DNA from: Sphingomonas melonis
Lineage (GTDB): Bacteria > Pseudomonadota > Alphaproteobacteria > Sphingomonadales > Sphingomonadaceae
Length of the DNA stretch: 64,000 nt
Assembly: GCF_013409985.1 (NCBI RefSeq)
Contig: NZ_JACCBY010000005.1
Span: forward strand, 1 to 64,000
Reading direction: 5' to 3'
Part shown: piece after piece, positions 44,908-59,339 of the stretch
Numbering within the stretch: the first letter of the stretch is position 1
Layout: each line of letters begins with the position of its first letter
Position numbers and translations under genes: made by a program
The notes under the pieces: model-generated
What the model was told of the DNA's origin: nothing
What the model saw: only the letters and a program-made list of their open reading frames with translations
The model's database searches: none

Positions 44908-45239
44908 GCGCGCCCGAACCGACGCTTCGTCTCGCCGAGGCGGAGGCCGAGGCCATTGCGGCGCGCGAACGGCTCAACGCCACGCTCGGCAAGCTGCAGG
45001 TGCGGCTCAACCCGCGCACGCTCGCGCTCCAGGCGGCGCGCGAGATCAGCGACAAAAGCGGTGCCGCGGCGCAGGCGAGCCTCAACACCGCGGTGCGCAA
45101 TCCCGGTGCCGTCGCCGGCGCCACCGCGGTTGCCGGCCTGTTCCTCGCCCGTCACCGCATCGCCGCGCTGTTCCGCCGCAAGCCCAAGCACAAGCCTGGC
45201 CACCGCGACCATGAACCCGGTCTCGGCCCGCAGCACTGA
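44904..45239 (+). CDS. DUF3618-like protein
   Basis: The 111-residue protein has the DUF3618-like start (A-R-E-R-L-N-A-T-L-G-K-L-Q), a short hydrophobic segment near residues 70-82 (A-G-A-T-A-V-A-G-L-F-L-A) and a basic tail. DUF3618 genes regularly sit next to holin-X/YqjE genes, as here. Function is unknown; an envelope role is likely by company. It overlaps its upstream neighbour by ATGA. Confidence 0.65.
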   Translation: MSAPEPTLRLAEAEAEAIAARERLNATLGKLQVRLNPRTLALQAAREISDKSGAAAQASLNTAVRNPGAVAGATAVAGLFLARHRIAALFRRKPKHKPGHRDHEPGLGPQH

Positions 45240-45283
45240 TCGCCGCCCATTGACCATAGCGCCCCCGCACGAAGGATAGACGC

Positions 45284-45667
45284 ATGACCGACACCCACGA
45301 CATCCATGCCCGTATCGACGATGCCAAGCATGTCGCCACCGACGCCGCACGCCGCACCGCCGATGCGGTCGAGCACAATCCGCTCGCCATCGTCGCCGGT
45401 GGCCTGGCGATCGGTGCGCTTGCCGGCGCATTGATCCCGCGTTCGGAGAAGGAAAAGGAGCTGCTCGCGCCGATTGGCCGGACGCTCGGCGAACGCGCCC
45501 GCGGCGCGATCCAGGCCGCTCGCGAGGCCGGTGCCAGCGAGTTGCAGAACGCCGGCCTGTCGAAGGACGCGGCCAAGGATCAGGTGAAGTCGCTGTTCCA
45601 GGGCATCGCCAAGGCGGCGACGACCGCCGGCTCGGCCGCGGTCAAGACCGCCGCCAACAAGGGCTGA
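45284..45667 (+). CDS. small helical membrane-associated protein (YqjD-like)
   Basis: The 127-residue protein opens with a charged helix (I-D-D-A-K-H-V-A-T-D-A-A-R-R). It has a glycine-alanine membrane segment near residues 35-53 (A-I-V-A-G-G-L-A-I-G-A-L-A-G) and ends in another Lys/Ala-rich helix. It resembles the gene at 44102 in style, but the membrane segment is placed earlier. It is the last of the four-gene row; a hairpin follows. Confidence 0.6.
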   Translation: MTDTHDIHARIDDAKHVATDAARRTADAVEHNPLAIVAGGLAIGALAGALIPRSEKEKELLAPIGRTLGERARGAIQAAREAGASELQNAGLSKDAAKDQVKSLFQGIAKAATTAGSAAVKTAANKG

Positions 45668-45679
45668 TGCCTCCGCGGC

Positions 45680-45700
45680 GCCGCCGGCCAGTCCGGCGGC
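45680..45700 (+). terminator. hairpin after the small membrane gene cluster
   Basis: The perfect arms GCCGCCGG and CCGGCGGC have a 5-base loop, 13 bp after the last stop of the cluster. The T run is weak (GTCGTTCG). Confidence 0.5.
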
Positions 45701-45783
45701 GTCGTTCGCTGGCGTCGGGGGTTCAATATCGCGGCGCAACACGCTAGGGCGCTGGGCTTGACCCTCACACCCGGGATACGCGC

Positions 45784-46014
45784 ATGAGCAAGCTCCACCT
45801 CGTCTTCGGCGGCCGCGTCAAGGACCCCCGCACCCTCGAATTCGCGGACCCTTCGCAGCTTGAGATCGTCGGCATCTTCGCCGATTATGCCAGCGCCGAA
45901 AAGGCGTGGCGCGCCAATGCGCAGCGCACCGTCGACGATGCCGAGATGAAGTTCGTCGTCGTCCACCTCCACCGCCTGCTCGAGCCTGAGCTGCTGGCGC
46001 CGCCGGCGGCGTGA
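45784..46014 (+). CDS. DUF4170 family protein
   Basis: The 76-residue protein matches the small DUF4170 type, which is conserved in alphaproteobacteria. Its pattern is L-H-L-V-F-G-G-R-V-K-D-P, I-V-G-I-F-A-D-Y-A-S-A-E-K-A-W-R and D-D-A-E-M-K-F-V-V-V-H-L-H-R. It is soluble with no signal. Function is unknown. It stands alone before a repeat-rich gap. Confidence 0.75.
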   Translation: MSKLHLVFGGRVKDPRTLEFADPSQLEIVGIFADYASAEKAWRANAQRTVDDAEMKFVVVHLHRLLEPELLAPPAA

Positions 46015-46509
46015 GGTACCGGGTGGTCGGATAGGCCGCCCTCTTCCCAACACCATCGTCATCCCCGCGCAGGCGGGGATACAGAACCGCTGACGGTCGC
46101 GATGCAGCGGCACGGTTAGTGCGTATAAGTCCCTGTCGTCACGAAAGGAATGTTATCTACCTCTCCGCCGCGGCAGGGCTATCGCATGGCTGAAGTGAGG
46201 TTCGATCGGCATCCTCATCATCTCCGTCACCCCGGACTCGTTCCGGGGTCCACCCTGCGGCGGGGAGAGAGGCTTGAGGCCGCAGCGCTCCCTTGCGGCC
46301 CGGTGGACCCCGGAACAAGTCCGGGGTGACGGGGCGCGTTCGAAAGCCGTCGAGCTAAAAGGGGATGCTCATAGGCAATCCCCTGCCCGACACGGATTGC
46401 CGAGTCGAACGGCCCACGGCCGCTCGAGGTCAAGCCAGCCGCACGACCGACTCTCCCCTCCCGCTAAACCGCGGAAGTAAGCACCGGCCGCACGCGCAGG
46501 CCAACCAAA
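46015..46509. repeat. repeat-bearing gap with a family-B element
   Basis: This gap holds a CCCCGCGCAGGCGGGG hairpin (about 46065-46080). A full family-B palindrome lies at 46225-46331, with 20-bp perfect outer arms. No gene is supported in the remaining sequence. Confidence 0.8.
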
Positions 46510-46986
46510 TCAGATGAATTCGACCTTCGACACCACATAATAGCGGTCGCCGGCCGGCACCGAGACCTCGATCTCGTCATCCACCCGGCGCCCGATCAGC
46601 GCACGGCCGAGCGGCGAATTGTACGAGATGCGGCCGGTCTTGGCATTCGCCTCGGTCTGGCCGACGATCTGGTACTTCACCGGCTTGTCGTCATCGTCGA
46701 GCAGCGTCACGGTCGCACCGAACACCACCTTGTCGCCCGACAGATCGCGAGGATCGATGATCTGCGCGCGGCTCAGCTTGTCCTCGATGTCGGCGATCGA
46801 CGCCTCGATCTGGCCCTGCCGCTCCTTGGCGGCGTGGTATTCGGCGTTTTCCGACAGGTCGCCGTGCGCGCGTGCTTCCTCGATCGCGTCCACGATCTGG
46901 GGACGCTCCGTTTTCAGACGCTTCAGGTCCGCGGTGAGCGTGTCATAGCCCTCCTGGAGCATCGGCATCTTTTCGACGGTCGCCAT
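46510..46986 (-). CDS. greA: transcription elongation factor GreA
   Basis: The 158-residue protein rescues backtracked RNA polymerase. The N-terminal coiled coil carries the acidic tip G-D-L-S-E-N-A-E-Y. The C-terminal domain has [11 protein letters not shown] and D-E-I-E-V. Length is normal. It is 77 bp downstream of carB in the same direction, with a hairpin in between. Confidence 0.96.
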   Translation of the reverse strand: MATVEKMPMLQEGYDTLTADLKRLKTERPQIVDAIEEARAHGDLSENAEYHAAKERQGQIEASIADIEDKLSRAQIIDPRDLSGDKVVFGATVTLLDDDDKPVKYQIVGQTEANAKTGRISYNSPLGRALIGRRVDDEIEVSVPAGDRYYVVSKVEFI

Positions 46987-47016
46987 ATCTACGTCCCCAA
47001 TTCACTCATACCCCGC

Positions 47017-47037
47017 GGCGGGCCTTTCCGGCCCGCC
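47017..47037 (-). terminator. hairpin between carB and greA
   Basis: The perfect arms GGCGGGCC and GGCCCGCC have a 5-base loop in the 77-bp gap. No T run follows on the minus strand, so it may only attenuate or stabilise the transcript. Confidence 0.4.
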
Positions 47038-47063
47038 CCGCACATCACGTCATTATGTCGGGA

Positions 47064-50386
<3,323 letters not shown>

Positions 50387-50387
<1 letters not shown>

Positions 50388-50653
50388 CAGTCTTCTTTCG
50401 GAGTAGGTGCGTCGCCGATCCCGCGGTTCGCCGCGTCGATCATCGCACTCATCTTCTTCATCACACATTCGCGCTTCGCTGGATCACCATCCGGTGGCCC
50501 CTTGAAGACGATTTCTCGGCCGCGCTGGACGAGCCATCGGCGTGGGACGCCGCAAGTCTTGGCTATGGCATCCAAGCGAGCGGCGCTGTCTTTCGCAGAC
50601 GGGGACGACATCGGCATCGCGCTATGCATGGCAAGCGCGAGCAACACGCTCAC
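50387..50653 (-). CDS. small ORF lodged between carA and carB
   Basis: The 88-residue protein starts at GTG 50653, which overlaps the carA stop (GTGA), and ends in a TGATG overlap with the carB start. It is therefore translationally coupled on both sides, which supports real expression. The N-terminus ([14 protein letters not shown]) looks like a short signal peptide or membrane anchor. The rest is basic and has two cysteines (K-T-C-G-V-P-R-R and R-E-C-V-M-K-K). I recognise no family. In most bacteria carA and carB are adjacent or are separated by unrelated longer genes. Confidence 0.65.
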
Positions 50654-51849
50654 TGTGCATCCCGTCCGAGCGACCCGACGAACCGCTCGAACAGATACAG
50701 ACTGTCCTGCGGCCCCGGCGACGCCTCCGGGTGATATTGCACCGAGAACGCCGGCCGGTCGGTCAGCTCGATCCCCGCGTTCGAACCGTCGAACAGCGAC
50801 ACGTGCGTCTCGCGGACGTTGGCCGGCAGGCTGTCGCGCTCGACCGCAAAGCCGTGGTTCATGCTGGTGATCTCAACCGCGCCGTCGGACAGGCGCTTGA
50901 CCGGGTGGTTGGCGCCACGATGGCCCTGGAACATCTTGGTCGTCGTCGCGCCGACCGCGAGGCCGAGCAGCTGATGGCCGAGACAGATGCCGAACAGCGG
51001 CTTGCCGGTGTCGAGCAATTGCCGGATCACCGGCACCGCATAGTCCCCGGTCGCGGCGGGATCGCCCGGACCGTTGGACAGGAAGATGCCGTCGGGGTTC
51101 AGCGCCATCACCTCATCGAACGTCGCCTCGGCGGGCAGCACGGTGACCTTCGCCCCGGCCTGGACCAGATTGCGGAAGATGTTGTGCTTGCTGCCGTAAT
51201 CGATCGCGACAACGTGCGGGCGGACGCCTTCGCCGGCACCGTCGCGGTCATAGCCGAAGCCGAGCCGCCACGGACCGCCCTCGCGGCTTTCGCCCCAGGC
51301 GTAATGCGTCTCGGTCGACACCTGCTTGGCGAGGTCCATCCCCTCCAGCCCCGGCCAGCCCTGTGCCATCGCGAGCAACGCATCGAGATCGAACTCGCCG
51401 CTCGCCGAATGCGCGACGACGCCGTTGGGCGCGCCGCCGGCACGGATGCGGCGGGTCAGCGCGCGCGTGTCGATCCCGGCGAGGCCGATGCGGGCGTGCC
51501 GCTGCATCCAGCCGTCGAGCCGCTCGACGCTGCGGAAGTTTGACGGCGCGGTCACGTCCTCGCGGACGATCATGCCGAGCGCATGCGGCGCGTCCGCCTC
51601 GATATCGTCGGGGTTGGCGCCGACGTTGCCGATGTGCGGGAAGGTGAAGGTGATGATCTGCCCGGCGAAGCTGGGGTCGGTCATGATCTCCTGATAGCCG
51701 GTCATCGCGGTGTGGAAGCACACCTCGCCGACCGCGGCGCCTTCCGCCCCGAAGCCGCGGCCCCAGGCCACTTCGCCGGAGGCAAGGACCAGAACGCCCG
51801 TCGCGCCATCGGGTTTGGCGGGCATGACAATGGGCTTGGCGTCGGCCAT
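50650..51849 (-). CDS. carA: carbamoyl-phosphate synthase, small (glutaminase) subunit
   Basis: The 399-residue subunit releases ammonia from glutamine for CarB. The N-terminal domain has F-H-T-A-M-T-G-Y-Q-E-I. The class I glutaminase domain carries the nucleophile near C289 in F-G-I-C-L-G-H-Q and the histidine-glutamate pair in Q-Y-H-P-E-A-S-P-G. An AGGAGTG site precedes the ATG. It is the first gene of carA-small ORF-carB, divergent from the YqeY-like gene. Confidence 0.97.
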   Translation of the reverse strand: MADAKPIVMPAKPDGATGVLVLASGEVAWGRGFGAEGAAVGEVCFHTAMTGYQEIMTDPSFAGQIITFTFPHIGNVGANPDDIEADAPHALGMIVREDVTAPSNFRSVERLDGWMQRHARIGLAGIDTRALTRRIRAGGAPNGVVAHSASGEFDLDALLAMAQGWPGLEGMDLAKQVSTETHYAWGESREGGPWRLGFGYDRDGAGEGVRPHVVAIDYGSKHNIFRNLVQAGAKVTVLPAEATFDEVMALNPDGIFLSNGPGDPAATGDYAVPVIRQLLDTGKPLFGICLGHQLLGLAVGATTTKMFQGHRGANHPVKRLSDGAVEITSMNHGFAVERDSLPANVRETHVSLFDGSNAGIELTDRPAFSVQYHPEASPGPQDSLYLFERFVGSLGRDAQ

Positions 51850-51996
51850 GGCTTGGCGGGCACTCCTACAGATTTGGTCAGCTATGTCGCTAAGAGGCGC
51901 CCGCTAGACCCCTGCCCCCCTCAGGTCAACCGGTTCACGGGCGGCCGTTCCTCCGCTAGGCTCGACCGCTTCCAGTGTTTCTTCGAGAGCTTCCCC

Positions 51997-52449
51997 ATGA
52001 TTCGCGACGACATCAAGGCCGCCCAGGTCACCGCCATGAAGGCCGGCGACAAGGAATCGCGCAATGCGATCAGCCTGATACAGGCCGCCATCAAGAACCG
52101 TGACATCGAGCTGCGGACCAGCGGCAGCACGCCGGACGACGATGCGGTGGTGGTCGAGGTGCTGCAGAAGATGGTCAAGCAGCGCCGCGAATCGATCGCG
52201 ATGTACGAAAGCGGCGGCCGTCAGGAGCTCGCCGATGCGGAGAAGACCGAGGTCGCGGTGATCGAACGCTTCCTGCCTGCGCAGATGAGCGAAGCGGACA
52301 CGACCACGGCGATCCTTGCGATCAAGGACGAACTCGGCGCGACGGGCATGAAGGACATGGGTCGGGTGATGGCCGAACTGAAGGCGCGCCATGCGGCGAG
52401 CCTCGACATGAGCAAGGCGAGCGGGCTGGTGAAGGCGGCGCTGTCCTAA
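51997..52449 (+). CDS. GatB/YqeY domain-containing protein
   Basis: The 150-residue protein is a stand-alone YqeY domain like the tail of GatB. Marks are I-R-D-D-I-K-A-A-Q-V-T-A-M-K, R-N-A-I-S-L-I-Q-A-A-I-K, and R-F-L-P-A-Q-M-S-E. The end reads M-K-D-M-G-R-V-M-A-E-L-K-A-R. The domain is thought to bind tRNA; a precise job is unknown. It is commonly found near carA and dnaG in alphaproteobacteria, as here. Confidence 0.92.
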   Translation: MIRDDIKAAQVTAMKAGDKESRNAISLIQAAIKNRDIELRTSGSTPDDDAVVVEVLQKMVKQRRESIAMYESGGRQELADAEKTEVAVIERFLPAQMSEADTTTAILAIKDELGATGMKDMGRVMAELKARHAASLDMSKASGLVKAALS

Positions 52450-52936
52450 GGGATTTGCACGCGGAGGCGCGAAGGCGCGAAGAAGGTTTTGGCGCGCAGA
52501 GGCGCAGAGAGCGCAGAGGGGTGGCGTCCGTGAGCCACGCCCCCTTCCCTTCATTCGTCACCCCGGCGAACGCCGGGGCCCATGGGTGCGGTGAGATCCG
52601 AGGTGCCGCGCCACCGCTCCACCGGCGCGTCCATGGGTCCCGACGTTCGTCGGGATGACGAATAGGGCAGCGGCAGCTCTTCCTATCGCAAGTGGATCGC
52701 GCGCACCCCGTCCTATCGGGGAAGCGCAGCTCTCTTCATCGTAAAGGGATCGCGCGCCCTCCCCATACGCACCCCCTCTGCGCCTCCGCGCCTCCGCGCG
52801 AACCAACCTTCTTCTTCTCTTCGCGCCTTCGCGCCTTCGCGCGAACCCTACCTCGTCACCCCGTCGCGTCTTCCCGCGAAACACCCCCAAACCGCCTTGC
52901 CGAAACGCCGCGCGAGGCGCATGGTAAAATCACGGC
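52450..52936. repeat. repeat-filled gap before dnaG (families B and D)
   Basis: The gap carries GCGAAGGCGCGAAG-type repeats (52461-52523), a variant family-B palindrome (52556-52660, CGTCACCCCGGCGAACGCCG) and, in the opposite direction, the CTTCGCGCCTTCGCGCC type (52768-52850). The two family-D blocks face each other, giving the gap an overall inverted structure. No gene is supported. It must also hold the promoter of the dnaG-rpoD unit. Confidence 0.75.
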
Positions 52937-54828
52937 ATGAGTCTCTCCCCTGCCTTTCTGGACGAACTGCGTGCCCGCACGTCGTTGTCCGCGCTGATCG
53001 GCAAGACGACCAAATTGCAGAAGGCCGGCCGCGAGATGCGCGGCTGCTGCCCGTTCCATAACGAGAAGACCCCGTCGTTCTACGTCAACGACGACAAGGG
53101 CTTCTATCACTGCTTCGGCTGCTCGGCGCATGGCGACGCGATCAAGTGGATGACCGACCAGCGCGGCCTGCCCTTCATCGACGCGGTCAAGGAGCTCGCG
53201 CAGGCCGCCGGCATGGAGATGCCCGCGCAGGACCGCGCCTCCGCCGCCAAGGCCGAACGCGCCAAGGGCCTGCACGAGGCGATGACCGACGCCGCGACGT
53301 GGTTCACCGAGCAACTCAACGGCATCGGCGGCGCCGAGGCGCGCGCCGTGCTCGCCAAGCGCGGCATCACGCCGGAGACGGCGCGCGCCTTCGGCATGGG
53401 CTTCTCCCCCGACAGCCGCGGCAAGCTGAGGACCGCGCTCAAGGACTATGGCGACCCGATGCTGGTCGAATGCGGCCTGCTGATCCAGGTTGACGGCCCG
53501 AATGGACCTAAGGAGCCCTACGACCGGTTCCGCGGGCGGCTGATGATCCCGATCCGCGATGCGCGCGGGCGGACGATCGCCTTCGGCGGCCGCGTCATCG
53601 GCGAGGGCGAGCCCAAGTACCTCAACTCCCCCGACACGCCGCTCTTCGACAAGGGTCGCACGCTCTACAATCTCGACCGCGCCGCCCCCGCCGCGCGCAA
53701 GTCGGCGCGCATCCTCGTCGTCGAGGGCTATATGGACGTGATCGCATTGGCGCAGGCGGGGATCAACGACGCCGTCGCCCCGCTCGGCACCGCGCTGACC
53801 GAGGCGCAGCTCGAACGGCTGTGGCGGATCAGCGACGTGCCGATCCTCTGTCTCGACGGCGACAGCGCCGGGCAGAAGGCGGCGTTGCGCGCCGCGCACC
53901 GCGCAATGCCGATGCTCGGCAACGGCCGCAGCCTCGCCTTCGTCACCTTGCCCGAGGGCCAGGACCCCGATGACCTCGTCCGCGCCGGCGGACGCCAGGC
54001 GATGGAGACGCTGCTCCAGCAGCCGCAGCCGCTGGTCGACCGCCTGTGGCACAGCGAGGTCGCCGCCGGCCCGCTCGACACCCCCGAACAGCGCGCCGGG
54101 CTCAAGCAGCGGCTGCACGAACTCGCCGCGACGATCGCCGACCCGGCGGTCCGCAAGGAATATGAGAACGAGTTCAAGAACCGCTTCTACGAGCATTTCG
54201 CGCCCAAGCGCCGCGCCTTCACCCCTTCGGCGCCGCGCGCGCAGGGCAAGCGCGGCGCCGACGGCCAGTGGAAGCAACCGAGCGCGCCGCCGACCGAGGA
54301 CGTGAAGGCGTTCCACGCCGCCGGCATCGATCGCGTGCTCGCCAAGGCGATCCTCGCCGGGCTGATCCGCCACCCGGTCGAGATCGCGCGGCACATGGAG
54401 GTGCTCGGCAGCCTCAAGCTGATCGACGGCGCGCTCGGGCGGTTGTTCGAGGCCGTCGTCGACGTCGCGCTCGAAGACCAGGCGCTTGATAGCGCGCGTC
54501 TGCGCACCATATTGGCGAAATCCGGTTTTGATGCGATCGCGAGCGATCTGTTGAGAGCCGATACGATGCCCTATTCGTTCACGCAAAGCGGCGGCGACCC
54601 CGCCCGCGCCCGTGCCGACCTCGACGAAGCGATCGCCATCATGGTGGCCCGCCCCGAAGTGGACATGGCGCTCGGCGAAGCGACTGCCGCGATGCAGGCG
54701 AACTTCACCGCCGAGGCGTTCGAACGGCAAGTGGCATTGGTGAAAGAGAAACAGGGCTTGGAGCTTCGACTTGCAAATCTGGTGCAGTCGAACGAAGACG
54801 CCCGATCGTTTGGATCCGAGGGTAATTG

Positions 54829-54829
<1 letters not shown>
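52937..54829 (+). CDS. dnaG: DNA primase
   Basis: The 630-residue primase makes RNA primers for replication. The zinc ribbon is [11 protein letters not shown] and then Y-H-C-F-G-C. The RNA-polymerase core has A-F-G-G-R-V-I. The TOPRIM domain carries [11 protein letters not shown] and later L-D-G-D-S-A-G. A C-terminal helicase-binding region follows after a charged linker near residue 430. The stop shares a base with the rpoD start (TGATG), giving the classical dnaG-rpoD unit without rpsU. Confidence 0.97.
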
Positions 54830-56865
<2,036 letters not shown>

Positions 56866-56883
56866 CGCCGCCGACATTCGCAT

Positions 56884-56927
56884 GCACGACAGGGCCGCCG
56901 GAGACGATCCGGCGGCCCTTGTCGTGC
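56884..56927 (+). terminator. long hairpin after rpoD
   Basis: GCACGAC-A-GGGCCGCCGG and CCGGCGGCCC-TT-GTCGTGC pair almost perfectly around a 7-base loop, starting 18 bp after the rpoD stop. No T run follows the stem. Confidence 0.65.
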
Positions 56928-57125
56928 CTGCGGCAGGCTGCGTCGGCGACGTTCTGCACCGCTCATCGCACGGCAGCGGTCGTGCCAGTTGCGTTCCGTT
57001 TGTCGCAGCATAGAGACACCTCAACCCGCGCGAAAGAGCGTGGAGGACGAGGACGCTTCCCCCGTGCCCCCGGCCGCTAGGGCGGCACCCCAGATTATAA
57101 GCGATACGAGGGCGGGGAAGCGGCA

Positions 57126-57327
57126 ATGACCCAGCCCCTTCTCACCACCGGCCAAGCGGCCACGTACCTGGCGCACCTTCGAGGACTGGTGACTGCGTGG
57201 TCGTGGCCCTGATTACCGACTGGTCGGCCGTAGGTTGGTGCGCTACCATGCGGACGATCTGGAGCGGTTCGTAGAGGACGGTGCCCGTATCAACACTGGG
57301 GGCGGCAAGCCTAACACCGACTGCTAA
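57126..57327 (+). pseudogene. broken excisionase/MerR-like small helix-turn-helix gene
   Basis: From ATG 57126 the frame reads L-L-T-T-G-Q-A-A-T-Y-L. After one frame change near 57170 it reads T-F-E-D-W, a stop, and then L-R-G-R-G-P-D-Y-R-L-V-G-R-R-L-V-R-Y. It continues H-A-D-D-L-E-R-F-V-E to a stop at 57325. Joined, this is the usual small excisionase/AlpA-type winged helix of mobile elements (TGQAA.YL, then G.GP.Y..VGR.VRY...DLE.F). A frameshift and an internal stop show it is dead. It marks old mobile DNA beside rpoD. Confidence 0.6.
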
Positions 57328-57353
57328 GCCTGATGCCGCTCTCCTGCTGCTGT

Positions 57354-57932
57354 TTAATGTCTATAAACCTCCCACCAACTCTGCTTGGTAACAATGGGGC
57401 GGGGAGCAAGAGGCGGCATCGTAAGATCGTTTAGCGGGACACCGTTGCGCAAAGTTCGGGAATCTTCCAGCAACTCGCCTATGTAGCTTTGCAGAGCGCC
57501 AAGGCGGTCCCTGTAAGCCACCAATTCAGTGACGCTGATCGTCGCACCGAGTACACGCAGCGCACCGCCCCGCGCCACCACCCCCGCAACTAAAGCCTCG
57601 CTAGCTTCATCGGTCGTGCGAAACGTCAGCGGGCCGTGCACGTAATGATTGCGATACTCACGTTCCCGGTCGAAGAGCATACCGCAATGCTTCAGATGGG
57701 CTTCCCGCGCGGGAGCATGATCTGCCGATACTGCAATCATAGCGTCCTTGAGTTGAACTGGGGTGAGGTGGGCGATGAGGCTCCACAACCTCCCTTCCGA
57801 AGCTCCTAGATGGGTCGCTCGCTGTAGTAGCAACCGGAAGGCTTGCTCGACGTGGTTCCAGAATATGACCACCTCACCCAAGGCCCCGCAAAGCTCATGC
57901 TCGTGCGCCGTTAGGTCGCGAGCCCACCCCAT
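57354..57932 (-). CDS. hypothetical HEPN-like protein
   Basis: The 192-residue protein is all-helical by composition. It has an early segment G-A-L-G-E-V-V-I-F-W-N-H-V-E-Q-A-F-R-L-L-L and then R-N-H-Y-V-H-G at residues 94-100. The latter fits the Rx4-6H motif of HEPN-fold RNases, and the former resembles the first long helix of such domains. HEPN proteins often cut RNA in toxin-antitoxin or defence systems. No antitoxin (MNT-type) gene is next to it, so a role is only suggested. Codon use is somewhat less GC-rich than the core genes. Confidence 0.5.
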   Translation of the reverse strand: MGWARDLTAHEHELCGALGEVVIFWNHVEQAFRLLLQRATHLGASEGRLWSLIAHLTPVQLKDAMIAVSADHAPAREAHLKHCGMLFDREREYRNHYVHGPLTFRTTDEASEALVAGVVARGGALRVLGATISVTELVAYRDRLGALQSYIGELLEDSRTLRNGVPLNDLTMPPLAPRPIVTKQSWWEVYRH

Positions 57933-58065
57933 ATACCCCCCGTCAAAGCGCCTCTTGCTAGAAGGCCGTGCTGTCCATGCTCCCGTTTTGCCTCCGCGCC
58001 GTCAAGCACGGCAATACAGCTCTCAGGCGGTGCGCCCGAAAACTTGCAAAGTCAGTATGTCAGAG

Positions 58066-58110
58066 TGGTGCCGCTTACAGGACTCGAACCTGTGACCCCC
58101 GCATTACGAA
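58066..58110 (-). other. tRNA-Thr(CGT) 3' fragment, probable attachment site of an island
   Basis: The minus strand reads TTCGTAATGC from the anticodon loop, a full T arm (CACAGG-TTCGAGT-CCTGT) and the acceptor end AGCGGCACCA. Upstream of the anticodon the sequence stops matching any tRNA. A fragment that runs from the anticodon loop to the CCA is what a tRNA-targeting integrase leaves at the far end of its element. The element should then lie to the right, with the intact tRNA-Thr beyond the window. Confidence 0.75.
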
Positions 58111-58207
58111 CGAAATGCCTCCTCCGCTTTTCTGCGGTTTGCGGGTCGTTCTAGCCATCTAGGCGCGGGCAGAAAACGGCAGATTTCCGTCGCGATTTTC
58201 GGCTCAC

Positions 58208-58229
58208 ACCGGAGCCGCACCGGAGCCGC
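58208..58229 (+). repeat. tandem 11-bp direct repeat near the att fragment
   Basis: ACCGGAGCCGC is repeated twice head to tail 100 bp from the tRNA fragment. Short direct repeats near att cores can be arm-type integrase sites, but iterons or chance are also possible. Confidence 0.4.
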
Positions 58230-58290
58230 TAACCGGCCTCCATCGACATCAGCGCCCCTGACCGGGGTGCATCGCTCCATGCAAGCGCGC

Positions 58291-58310
58291 GGCTGAACCC
58301 CGATTCAGCC
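58291..58310. promoter_or_regulatory. perfect inverted repeat before the winged-helix gene
   Basis: GGCTGAA and TTCAGCC face each other over 6 bases, 46 bp before the ATG at 58356. It could be an operator for the downstream DNA-binding protein, or a hairpin. Confidence 0.4.
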
Positions 58311-58355
58311 GGCGCTTTCGTGCGCCCATCGACTTCCCGCTCGGGAGCCGACACG

Positions 58356-59072
58356 ATGTCGCTTACCTTTTCGTCCGACGCCGCCCAAATCGCCCGCCAG
58401 ACACGTCAGACCCTAAAATCCGCAACGGCCAGCCTGACGGGCAAGCGGCGTGGGCCGGACCCGCATGTCCGGCGCGACAGCGTCGACGTCGATCACCCGG
58501 ACGCTCAGGTTTGGCGCAAGATCGAGGACGGCTCGAAGGGGAGCGGGTTGGCCTGGGCCGACGCGCTGTTGCAGACAGCCGAGGAATTCGACGTCGTTCA
58601 TAAGAAGCATGGATCCCGTGGGCCGCTGCAAGCGAATGGCATCCGCGTCCTGAAGGCGATCCTTCGTCGCGCGCTCGATTTTGCCACCGGACGATCGGAG
58701 CCGGAGCTGCTGACGATCGTCAAATGGACCGGCCTATCTAAGCCGGCCGTCGTAGCAGCGCTCGCGCGCCTGCGCGATCATGGGTTCCTCGACTGGATAC
58801 GCCGCAGCATCCGCGTTGGCGAAAAGGGGCAGCCGGGTCCGCAACGCAAGCAGACGTCGAATGCATATTTCTTCAGCCTCGGCCGCATGCGCGATCGCCA
58901 CAAAGGAGTCTGGCAGCGCTTCCGCCAGCTGCTCGCCCGTAAACTGGCCAACGCGACCGCGAGGAGCGGCCGACCACCCGATAGCCCTCCCCCGGCACCG
59001 GCGTTCTCTAGCAGTCCTCTGGGGGCTGCCTTGGCCAGCCTCGGCGCACGTATCGAGAGCGCGAGTTCATGA
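58356..59072 (+). CDS. winged-helix protein, replication-initiator-like
   Basis: From the ATG at 58356 (GGGAG 8 bases before) the protein has 238 residues. A central winged helix is evident: G-P-L-Q-A-N-G-I-R-V-L-K-A-I, T-I-V-K-W-T-G-L-S-K-P-A-V-V-A-A-L and L-R-D-H-G-F-L-D-W-I-R-R. The ends are basic and proline-rich. Similar proteins are found on sphingomonad plasmids and islands and are often labelled replication protein, but I cannot confirm that. The alternative is a simple DNA-binding regulator of the island. Confidence 0.6.
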   Translation: MSLTFSSDAAQIARQTRQTLKSATASLTGKRRGPDPHVRRDSVDVDHPDAQVWRKIEDGSKGSGLAWADALLQTAEEFDVVHKKHGSRGPLQANGIRVLKAILRRALDFATGRSEPELLTIVKWTGLSKPAVVAALARLRDHGFLDWIRRSIRVGEKGQPGPQRKQTSNAYFFSLGRMRDRHKGVWQRFRQLLARKLANATARSGRPPDSPPPAPAFSSSPLGAALASLGARIESASS

Positions 59073-59339
59073 AGCTGTCCGTATCCCTCTTAAGGGTTGA
59101 AGAGATGAGGAATGAACCCGCTTAGGCGGGTCCATACGCTGTAAGAATGGATCTGCGCCGGCAGATCCATGCAATCCCGTTGCTCCCCCATGCCGAAACC
59201 GCTCGGCCCACGAACCCGCTCGCGTAGATGCGACTGTCGGTGCGTGGCGGCTTGCGCCGCCCCGGGCTGCCGGAGGGGGAGGAGCACGAACCGTGCCGAT
59301 TGACCTCCTCGGCTACCTTGGCGAAAGGTCGCGCTGACA

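Noticed and set aside
57968..58162. Plus-strand open frame containing Y-R-T-R-T-C-D-P
   Set aside because: It is the antisense translation of the tRNA-Thr fragment, a classic false gene.
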